NCBI GenBank assembly: GCA_030040395.1
Contig: JASHTU010000402.1
Coordinates: 1-5,195 of the forward strand
Reading direction: 5' to 3'
DNA: 5,195 nucleotides
Source of the DNA: Acidobacteriaceae bacterium
GTDB taxonomy: Bacteria; Acidobacteriota; Terriglobia; Terriglobales; Acidobacteriaceae
Shown: piece after piece, positions 1 through 5,195 of the stretch
Position numbering within the stretch: the first letter of the stretch is position 1
How the letters are laid out: every line of letters starts with the position of its first letter
Made by a program: the position numbers and the translations under genes
Notes under the pieces: generated by a model
What the model was told of the DNA's origin: nothing
The model's input: the letters and a program-made list of their open reading frames with translations, nothing else
Database searches by the model: none

Positions 1-17
1 ATCAAAGCAGAGAGGGG

Positions 18-46
18 TTGACTTTCCGCTTCAGGCTTTGTTAAGG
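18..46 (+). promoter_or_regulatory. Weak sigma70-type promoter candidate upstream of the receptor gene
   Basis: TTGACT at 18-23 is a good match to a -35 hexamer. The best-placed -10 partners are poor: TTAAGG at 41-46 (17-base spacer), or TAAGGT at 42-47 preceded by TG at 39-40 as an extended -10. Transcription from here would start close to base 52, just ahead of the inverted repeat at 55-77. Only the -35 is convincing, so this is a tentative call. The real promoter may lie upstream of the window. Confidence 0.22.
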
Positions 47-54
47 TTGTATCA

Positions 55-77
55 CTTTGTAAGCGATCCTTACAAAG
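55..77. repeat. Perfect 9-bp inverted repeat in the receptor leader (operator or hairpin)
   Basis: Arms CTTTGTAAG (55-63) and CTTACAAAG (69-77) are exact reverse complements separated by five bases (64-68). The element lies 62 bases upstream of the GTG start of the receptor and downstream of the only plausible -35. As DNA it could be a binding site for a dimeric repressor. As RNA it would form a 9-bp, AU-rich stem with a 5-base loop. A run of six T (86-91) follows after eight bases, so a weak terminator or attenuator is another reading, although the stem is not GC-rich and the T-run is not adjacent. The symmetry is read directly from the sequence; the role is inferred. Confidence 0.6.
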
Positions 78-125
78 ACAACCTGTTTTTTCCCCATCAA
101 GCTCAGATCTCAGAACGAGATGATC

Positions 126-131
126 AGGAGG
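126..131 (+). promoter_or_regulatory. Strong Shine-Dalgarno AGGAGG that fixes the receptor start at GTG 140
   Basis: AGGAGG at 126-131 is a full match to the anti-Shine-Dalgarno sequence and sits eight bases before GTG 140. It decides against the in-frame TTG at 38, which would add 34 hydrophilic residues in front of a textbook signal peptide. A short 5-bp inverted repeat (ATCTC 107-111, GAGAT 117-121) lies just upstream and could lightly structure the leader. Confidence 0.8.
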
Positions 132-139
132 ATGCTTCA

Positions 140-3079
140 GTGTCTTCTCATTCGCTTTGGAGGTCGAGAAAGTCGAATTCAGTCCGAATCCTTTTCATGT
201 TGCTGATGGGCGTTGGCTTGCTGGTTGCGGGCCCTGCGCCCGCGCACGGGCAATCGCAATCCATCAACGGCACCGTTCGCGGCCAGGTTACCGATCCCAC
301 GGGCGCGCCCATTCAGGACGCCGCAGTGACGGTAAGGAACGACGCCATCGGGTTCACACGGCAGGTCACAACCGATTCCAACGGATTGTACGTGGCTCCG
401 GATCTGCCGATTGGGCCGTACACCGTTACCGTGGAAAAGCCGGGCTTCGGGCCCATTAAGAACAGCGGCATTCAACTGGAGGCGGGAACTAGCGCGGTGG
501 TCAACGAGCGGATGAGCGTGGGCCATGTGAACACCCAAATCGAGGTCGTGGCCAATGCCTCCGTGATCCAGCCCGCGCGCTTCGACATCGGAGCCACCAT
601 CACTCCGCAGGAAGCGGCCAACATCCCGCTCTCTTCGCGGAACCCTTATAACTTTGTGCTTCTTCAGCCCGGCGTCAGCGGCATTCCCAATCAGGAGTTA
701 GGGATTCCCGACTATGTGAACACCAACGGGCTTGTTGACCGCGTGAACTACGAGCTGGACGGCATGGACGATACGGAAACCGACCAATTGGGGCTGCGCC
801 TGTTCGCCATCTCGCCGGTTTATGTCCAGCAGGTGCAGACGGTTTCAAATGCTTACGCGCCGGAGTTCGGCAACACGGACGGCGACATTTACAACGCGAT
901 TACGGGCTCGGGAACGAACAAGATTCATGGCATGTTGCAGGAAATCTGGCGGCCGTCCGCGGTCAATTCGCGGCCCATGCTGCTGGCCCGCGCCGCGCCC
1001 ACGCCCGACTCGACATTGAGCGATCCCTCGATGAATATCGGCGGGCCGGTGCTGAAGAATAAGGTCTTCTACTACGGCGCGTATGAATACATTCTGCGCG
1101 GCGAGCCGAACCCGGACACGATCAACCCCGCAAACGCCGCGGCCATCGGTTTGCCCGCCTCGCAACTGGCGGTGGCGCCGGAGGTGGAGCACGCGCAGTT
1201 TGTGGATACGCGGCTGGATTGGACCATCAACGCCAAGAATTCGGCGTTTATCCGCTATAACTATTTCAAAAACGAGTTTCCATACAACAGCGACGTGGGC
1301 GGCTTATATGCGCTTTCGGCGGCGTCGAACTTCCATGATCGCGCGCATATCATCGGCGCACAACTCATCACCGCGTTTTCCCCCAAATTGTTGAACGAGT
1401 TTAGAGGATCTTGGCCGTACCGCAACGAAAAACACGTGAACAGTCCGTCGACCGGGCCCGGACCAATGGTCGACATCAGCGGGGTAGCCGAGTTCAACGG
1501 AACCAATATCAATGGCACGGTCTTTCAAGAGAAGATTCCGAGCTTCAACGATAACCTCACCTGGATTGTGGGCAGCCATACGATGAAATTCGGCGTGGGA
1601 TTTATCAAGCCCCTGCTCACCCAGGATTCGGCGATCTATTCGGAGTTCATTTTCCCTTCAGTTTCGGCGTATTTGACGGCGCAATCGGGGGCCAACCCTT
1701 TGAGCTATACCCAGCTCAACGTCAGCATTGGACATCCGGGCGCGGGCTTTCACGCGTATGTTGTCAGCGCCTTCGCGCAGGACACCTGGCAGGCGCGGAA
1801 GAACCTGTTGATCGATTACGGACTCCGCTACGATGTCTTCAATGCGCCTCCGGGGCTGGCTTCCGCTCCGTTCCTCTACACGCAACGCTTCAACACGCCG
1901 AAGGCGGACTTTTCGCCGCGGCTGGGGTTCAGTTGGCAAATACGGCCGAGTACGGTAATCCGCGCCAACTTCGGCATCTTCTATCTCGCGCCGCCCACCG
2001 ACGTGTGGTATGAGGCGCTCTATAACGATGGCGGCACTTTATCGTTAATTGCGCAGATTCCGGCCAGCTCGCCGTGCGCGCCGCCCTATCCCGCGACGAT
2101 CGCTTCCGTGACCAGCTCGTGCCTGGGCGTTCCCAGCATCACGGCGCTGACGCCGAATTTCAAGAACGAATACTCCTGGAATGGAAACCTGCAGGTTGCC
2201 GAGCAGCTCGCCAAGAACGACTCGCTCACCTTGGGCTATGTGATGACCAACGGGCGCAACGTGCTTTTTGAGCGGAATATGAATCTGATCAACCCCATCG
2301 GCACGCTGGCGGACGGACGGCCGGTGTTCTCGAGCACGGTGAACGCTTCGACCCGGCTCTACCCGCAGTTCGACAACATTCTGCTGCAGGACGTGGGTTC
2401 GAACACTTCGTATAACGCCCTGCTGGTTGGTTACGAGCACCGCTGGTCTGGCGGATTCCTGGCGCGGGCGAATTACACCTGGGGACATGCCATCAGCGAC
2501 GCTCCGGAAGTGGACTCCTACGACTGCGACGGGGTGATCGAAGATCCGACCAATCGGGATCGCGATCGAGGCAATAGCTGCGTGGATCGGCCCAACGCCT
2601 TCACGTTGAGCTCGGTGTACGAGCCGCAGCCGCATTTCGATTCTGCGCTGGCCAACGATATTTTGAACCACAATCAGTTTGTGACCACATGGAATTTCCT
2701 GTCGGGCCAGCCGCAAAACGAAGTGGCTAACACCATTCTCAACAACGACACCACGACCTCCGGCTATACGCGGCCGCTGTTTGTGGGCCGCGACAGCGTG
2801 CGCGGTCCGGCCGTTTACCAGGTCGACCTCCGTTACACGCGCGGATTGGGAACCTGGTTCGACCGCATCCAGCCCAATCTTTTCGCCGAGACGAACAATC
2901 TCTTCAACCGGCATTCCAACGTAACCACGCTGAACATGACCACGCCGGTCGTTGCTCTCACGTCGGGCGCGCCGCCGACTTCGACGACGGGCTCAATCGT
3001 CAGTCCGCCTTCGCAAGCTTTTCAATCGACGTTGCTGGACGCGCGGATTTTGGAATTCGGGGCCAGGATTGACTTTTGA
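140..3079 (+). CDS. TonB-dependent receptor, Oar-like, with N-terminal carboxypeptidase-regulatory domain
   Basis: This is a complete 979-residue outer-membrane receptor that probably imports a ligand with energy passed on by TonB-ExbB-ExbD; the ligand cannot be read from the sequence. Residues 1-37 are a Sec signal peptide: basic n-region (RSRK at 8-11), hydrophobic core 17-31, likely cleavage AHG|QS after residue 37. Residues 42-136 form a carboxypeptidase-regulatory beta-sandwich (GxVTDPTGAP near 48-57, DSNGLYVAPDLPIGPYTVTV at 79-98). The plug follows, with AYAPEFGN at 238-245 and ITGSGTNKIHG at 254-264, matching the conserved Oar-family segment. From about residue 265 the protein is a beta-barrel that ends in ARIDF, the C-terminal aromatic expected for BAM-assembled barrels. 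The mature protein has only four cysteines, in two close pairs (646/661 and 796/814), suggesting disulfide-stapled loops. No clear TonB box was recognised. The GTG start is chosen from the AGGAGG eight bases upstream and the signal peptide. The stop overlaps the next gene's first possible start by four bases. A structural or adhesion role, as proposed for Myxococcus Oar, cannot be excluded. Confidence 0.92.
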   Translation: MSSHSLWRSRKSNSVRILFMLLMGVGLLVAGPAPAHGQSQSINGTVRGQVTDPTGAPIQDAAVTVRNDAIGFTRQVTTDSNGLYVAPDLPIGPYTVTVEKPGFGPIKNSGIQLEAGTSAVVNERMSVGHVNTQIEVVANASVIQPARFDIGATITPQEAANIPLSSRNPYNFVLLQPGVSGIPNQELGIPDYVNTNGLVDRVNYELDGMDDTETDQLGLRLFAISPVYVQQVQTVSNAYAPEFGNTDGDIYNAITGSGTNKIHGMLQEIWRPSAVNSRPMLLARAAPTPDSTLSDPSMNIGGPVLKNKVFYYGAYEYILRGEPNPDTINPANAAAIGLPASQLAVAPEVEHAQFVDTRLDWTINAKNSAFIRYNYFKNEFPYNSDVGGLYALSAASNFHDRAHIIGAQLITAFSPKLLNEFRGSWPYRNEKHVNSPSTGPGPMVDISGVAEFNGTNINGTVFQEKIPSFNDNLTWIVGSHTMKFGVGFIKPLLTQDSAIYSEFIFPSVSAYLTAQSGANPLSYTQLNVSIGHPGAGFHAYVVSAFAQDTWQARKNLLIDYGLRYDVFNAPPGLASAPFLYTQRFNTPKADFSPRLGFSWQIRPSTVIRANFGIFYLAPPTDVWYEALYNDGGTLSLIAQIPASSPCAPPYPATIASVTSSCLGVPSITALTPNFKNEYSWNGNLQVAEQLAKNDSLTLGYVMTNGRNVLFERNMNLINPIGTLADGRPVFSSTVNASTRLYPQFDNILLQDVGSNTSYNALLVGYEHRWSGGFLARANYTWGHAISDAPEVDSYDCDGVIEDPTNRDRDRGNSCVDRPNAFTLSSVYEPQPHFDSALANDILNHNQFVTTWNFLSGQPQNEVANTILNNDTTTSGYTRPLFVGRDSVRGPAVYQVDLRYTRGLGTWFDRIQPNLFAETNNLFNRHSNVTTLNMTTPVVALTSGAPPTSTTGSIVSPPSQAFQSTLLDARILEFGARIDF

Positions 3080-4605
3080 GCAGCGATCTTTTGCGGCAAT
3101 TTCGATCCCTTGACGCTCCAGGACGGCCGGGAGTAAACGTGGAGTGGATGCCTGCCCCTGAATACGTCGAAGCCGTTTTGGCCATAAATTTCAACGACGC
3201 CCGGCGGCATTACACCGCGGCGCTTCTTGAAATCCACTATGCGCACACGCTTATGCTGGCGCGGCAAAAGATTCTGAGCCGCGAGGAGGCGCGGGTTTGC
3301 CTGGACGCGCTGGATCAGCTGGACCGGGATCAGCTTGCCAGAGCCGCTTATGACGGGCGCTTCGAGGACTTTTTCTTTTTTGTGGAGCACTGCCTGGAGC
3401 AGCTTGGCGACCCCGCGGTGATCGGCAAGATCCACACCGCGCGCAGCCGCAACGATATCGATATCGCGCTTTACCGGATGTGCCTGCGGGAAGAGACTCT
3501 TGGTCTCGGCGGGGAATTGTGCGCGCTGCGCGGGGCGCTTCTCAAGTGGGCGTCAAAGCACACCGCTACGGTCATGCCCGCCTACACCCACGGCCAGCCT
3601 GCCCAGCCCACCACGCTGGCTCACTATCTGCTGGCCGCGGCGGAGTTTCTGGGGCGCGATATGATCCGCTTCACCGCGGCCTTCGAGGTCATCAATCGCA
3701 GCCCTCTGGGCGCGTGCGCCATCACCACCACGGGGTTTCCGATCGATCGCGAATACACGGCCGCGCTGCTTGGCTTTGAAGGCTTGCAGAGGAACTCCTA
3801 CGGCGCCATTGCGGCCGTCGATTATGTGACCCAGGCGGCGTCGGCCGCGGCGGTTTGCATGGTGAACCTGGGGCGGCTGGTGCAGGACCTTCTCTTGTGG
3901 AGCACAACGGAATTCGGATTTGTGCGCGTGGAAGACGGCTATGTGCAGACCAGCAGCATCATGCCGCAGAAGCGCAATCCGGTGTCGCTGGAGCACACGC
4001 GCATTTTGGCCAGCAAGGCGTTCGGCCAGGCGCAGGGGGTGCTCGCGGCCGTGCACAACACCCCTTTCGCCGACATGGTGGACGCGGAGGATGACTTGCA
4101 GCCGCTGGTGTTTGCCGTGTTTGCGGACGCGCATCGCGCGGTGAAGCTGCTGACCGCGGTTGTGGCCCATTGCGGCGTGGACGCGGAGAAACTGCGCCGC
4201 CTGGCGAACAGCCATTTCCTCACCGTCACCGAAGTTGCGGACACGCTGGTGCGCAAGGAGGGGATCAGCTTTCGTGAGGCGCACCACCTGGTCTCGGCGA
4301 TGGTCAAGGGCGCGGGGGACGAGGAAGAGCCTACGCAGATGGTGGCGTCGCTCCGCGAGCTGGCTCCGGCCGTGATAGGAAAAGAACTGAAAACCTCGGA
4401 CCGCGATCTGCTCGAGGCGCTGGACGCGGATCACTTTGTGCGGGTGCGCAACATCATCGGGGGTCCTGCTCCGGAGACCGTGAAGGAGGAGCTGGGCATG
4501 ATGCAAGATGAATTGCGCGCCGATGAGGAATGGCTGGAGCATAAACGATCGAGGATGGAAGCCTATCGCAAGCATCTCGCGGAACTGCGGGCGGAATGGG
4601 AGTAG
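3076..4605 (+). CDS. Argininosuccinate lyase-family protein (divergent ArgH-like, fumarase/aspartase superfamily)
   Basis: This is a cytosolic enzyme of the superfamily that splits N-substituted aspartates into fumarate and an amine. ArgH, the closest named member, turns argininosuccinate into arginine and fumarate. The three superfamily signatures are present: HTARSRND at 120-127, YTHGQPAQPTT at 170-180 with the catalytic-type His172, and TSSIMPQKRNP at 292-302 with the mobile-loop serines 293-294 and Lys299. SPLGA (209-213), PIDRE and FREAHH also match ArgH. Differences from classical ArgH: no WGGRF at the N-terminus, EDFFFF (97-102) in place of EDIH, Thr for Gly before the loop serines, and PFADMVDAEDDLQ (330-342) where ArgH has the Tyr/Gln/Lys argininosuccinate-contact segment. 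It is 509 residues against about 460 for E. coli ArgH; the excess is mainly a charged, helical, possibly coiled-coil tail (about 460-509) plus the N-terminus. The annotated TTG start overlaps the receptor stop (TTGA); GTG 3139 is an alternative that leaves a 59-base gap. Family membership is secure. Argininosuccinate as substrate is only one possibility, because no other arginine gene is visible here. A databank would probably label it argH. Confidence 0.88.
   Translation: MSSDLLRQFRSLDAPGRPGVNVEWMPAPEYVEAVLAINFNDARRHYTAALLEIHYAHTLMLARQKILSREEARVCLDALDQLDRDQLARAAYDGRFEDFFFFVEHCLEQLGDPAVIGKIHTARSRNDIDIALYRMCLREETLGLGGELCALRGALLKWASKHTATVMPAYTHGQPAQPTTLAHYLLAAAEFLGRDMIRFTAAFEVINRSPLGACAITTTGFPIDREYTAALLGFEGLQRNSYGAIAAVDYVTQAASAAAVCMVNLGRLVQDLLLWSTTEFGFVRVEDGYVQTSSIMPQKRNPVSLEHTRILASKAFGQAQGVLAAVHNTPFADMVDAEDDLQPLVFAVFADAHRAVKLLTAVVAHCGVDAEKLRRLANSHFLTVTEVADTLVRKEGISFREAHHLVSAMVKGAGDEEEPTQMVASLRELAPAVIGKELKTSDRDLLEALDADHFVRVRNIIGGPAPETVKEELGMMQDELRADEEWLEHKRSRMEAYRKHLAELRAEWE
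3129..3133 (+). promoter_or_regulatory. Internal Shine-Dalgarno GGGAG supporting an alternative lyase start at GTG 3139
   Basis: GGGAG at 3129-3133 sits five bases before GTG 3139 (codon 22 of the longer lyase frame). The longer start, TTG 3076, has its own AGGA at 3065-3068 with a seven-base gap, inside the receptor gene. Either start is workable. The recognisable lyase fold begins near residue 26 (PAPEYVEAV), so the first 21 residues are dispensable to the assignment. Confidence 0.4.
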
Positions 4606-4622
4606 TGTTCCGCCGCGACCAA

Positions 4623-4672
4623 AAGCTGTAGCGCGCGGTGGGATGGGTTCGACCAGCCCGATGCGACAGCTT
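4623..4672. repeat. Intergenic 7-bp inverted repeat, possible dispersed repeat unit
   Basis: AAGCTGT (4623-4629) and ACAGCTT (4666-4672) are exact reverse complements 36 bases apart in the 108-base gap after the lyase stop. GC-rich stretches just inside (AGCGCGC at 4630-4636 and ATGCG at 4661-4665) could extend the stem imperfectly, and GGT/ACC at 4646-4648 and 4652-4654 could form a small inner hairpin. No T-run follows (the next bases are GGGGGC), so it does not look like an intrinsic terminator. The architecture fits a small palindromic intergenic repeat, but only one copy is in the window, so this is inference. Confidence 0.4.
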
Positions 4673-4690
4673 GGGGGCGTGTCATAATAT
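4663..4690 (+). promoter_or_regulatory. Weak promoter candidate for the threonine synthase-like gene
   Basis: TAATAT at 4685-4690 (overlapping CATAAT at 4683-4688) is a fair -10 element and the only AT-rich patch in the gap. The best -35 partner is GCGACA at 4663-4668 with a 16-base spacer, sharing GACA with the consensus. It overlaps the right arm of the inverted repeat. If real, it would give a leader of under 20 bases. The alternative is read-through from the lyase gene. Confidence 0.22.
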
Positions 4691-4704
4691 CGCAAATCCT
4701 CTTC

Positions 4705-4709
4705 AGGAG
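4705..4709 (+). promoter_or_regulatory. Shine-Dalgarno AGGAG for the threonine synthase-like gene
   Basis: AGGAG at 4705-4709 lies four bases before ATG 4714. It supports this ATG as the start; the zinc-ribbon cysteines begin only eight residues later. Confidence 0.7.
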
Positions 4710-4713
4710 AAAC

Positions 4714-5195
4714 ATGCCTCCGATCGCTTATCTCGAATGTTCTCGTTGTCACGCGCACGTTGCCGCCGAAGTCGCGCAGACGGTCTGTCCTCGGTGTCCC
4801 GAACCTCCGGCGGGAACCCTGTTTGCGCGGTACGACCTGGGCGCGCTCAAGGGCAAGCCGGCGGCGGAAGTGGTGGGCGCCGCCGCCGTGTCCTCGTCCT
4901 GGGCCGGCATGTGGAGGTATCGCTCCGTGTTGCCGGACGCCGCGCCGGTCACACTGGGCGAAGGCTGGACGCCGATGCTGCCGAGCAGGCGTTATCCCAA
5001 CCTCTACATCAAAGACGAAGGCGCCAATCCCACCGGCACATTCAAAGCGCGGGGGCTGGCGATGGGCGTCACCATGGCTCGCCATTACGGCATCGGCAAA
5101 ATCGCCATTCCTTCTGCCGGCAATGCCGCCGGCGCTCTGGCCGCATACGCCGCGGCGGCGGGCATCGAAGCGCATATCTTCATGCCCGCCGATGT
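4714..5195 (+). CDS. thrC: Threonine synthase-like PLP-dependent enzyme, 5' part only (cut by window edge)
   Basis: The first 160 residues of a fold-type II PLP enzyme are present; the frame is open to the window edge. Threonine synthase converts O-phosphohomoserine to threonine in the cytosol. Residues 9-28 carry two CxxC pairs (Cys9/12 and Cys25/28), the short zinc-ribbon-like head of many bacterial and archaeal threonine synthases. MWRYRSVLP (66-74) and LGEGWTPM (81-88) follow, both typical of this family. NPTGTFKARG (105-114) contains Lys111, the expected Schiff-base lysine, and SAGNAAGALAAYAAAAG (134-150) is the loop that cradles the PLP phosphate plus the helix after it. The lysine motif reads FKARG, whereas classical threonine synthase has FKDRG. 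The Asp-to-Ala change also occurs in relatives annotated as threonine synthase, but leaves room for a related enzyme such as a cysteate synthase or a Ser/Thr dehydratase-type protein. The ATG is supported by AGGAG four bases upstream. It lies 108 bases after the lyase, same strand, so an operon is possible. About the last 60 percent of the expected protein is missing, including most of the substrate site. Confidence 0.85.
   Translation, partial: MPPIAYLECSRCHAHVAAEVAQTVCPRCPEPPAGTLFARYDLGALKGKPAAEVVGAAAVSSSWAGMWRYRSVLPDAAPVTLGEGWTPMLPSRRYPNLYIKDEGANPTGTFKARGLAMGVTMARHYGIGKIAIPSAGNAAGALAAYAAAAGIEAHIFMPAD

Noticed and set aside
38..139. 34-residue N-terminal extension of the receptor from TTG 38
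   Set aside because: It would bury the signal peptide behind a hydrophilic segment, has no good Shine-Dalgarno, and would cover the inverted repeat; GTG 140 with AGGAGG is far better.
157..459. 100-residue + strand open frame overlapping the receptor start
   Set aside because: Out-of-frame shadow of the receptor's signal peptide and regulatory domain, with an Arg/His-rich translation and no supporting ribosome site.
1447..1474. 7-bp inverted repeat GTCGACC / GGTCGAC
   Set aside because: It lies in the middle of the receptor coding sequence with normal codon use, and short palindromes of this kind are expected by chance in GC-rich genes.
2045..2914. 289-residue open frame on the minus strand inside the receptor gene
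   Set aside because: The Arg/Val-rich translation has no family signature, and the + strand here encodes conserved beta-barrel sequence.
4643..4659. tRNA T-loop-like TTCGACC in the intergenic gap
   Set aside because: The flanking bases do not pair as a T-stem, and no acceptor, anticodon arm or CCA context is present.
4606..4680. Intrinsic terminator after the lyase gene
   Set aside because: The only sizeable stem has a 36-base loop and is followed by G-rich sequence, not a T-run.
3553..5175. 540-residue open frame on the minus strand opposite the lyase and threonine synthase-like genes
   Set aside because: It is a by-product of GC-rich codon use on the + strand: the translation is Arg/His/Gly-rich with no recognisable domain, has no convincing ribosome site, and runs across two well-supported genes and their gap.

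Overview
The window looks like a piece of an acidobacterial chromosome. The main pointer is the first gene, an outer-membrane TonB-dependent receptor of the Oar-like type that begins with a carboxypeptidase-regulatory (CnaB/transthyretin-like) domain. This family is heavily expanded in Acidobacteriota. The DNA is GC-rich by eye, the codon use is uniform across all three genes, and all genes run on the + strand. The phylum assignment is inferred from protein style and is not proven.

Layout: bases 1-139 are a leader with a weak promoter candidate, a perfect 9-bp inverted repeat (55-77) and a strong Shine-Dalgarno (126-131). Bases 140-3079 encode a complete 979-residue TonB-dependent receptor with a signal peptide. 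Bases 3076-4605 encode a 509-residue member of the argininosuccinate lyase/fumarase superfamily, whose first possible start overlaps the receptor stop by 4 bases (TTGA). Bases 4606-4713 are a non-coding gap with a 7-bp inverted repeat, a weak -10-like element and a Shine-Dalgarno. From 4714 to the window edge is the first 160 residues of a PLP-dependent threonine synthase-type enzyme with an N-terminal four-cysteine zinc-ribbon-like segment.

How they may work together: the receptor and lyase are packed tightly enough to be co-transcribed and perhaps translationally coupled. The threonine synthase-like gene could belong to the same unit or have its own promoter. The lyase keeps the residues that handle the fumarate half of the substrate but differs from true ArgH at positions expected to contact the arginine half. 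Its real substrate may therefore be another N-substituted aspartate. A receptor, a fumarate-releasing lyase and a PLP beta/gamma-family enzyme side by side could be a small amino-acid-derivative uptake or metabolism cassette. An ordinary housekeeping reading (arginine and threonine biosynthesis beside an unrelated receptor) is equally allowed by the sequence. No RNA genes, CRISPR arrays, insertion sequences or phage genes were seen.
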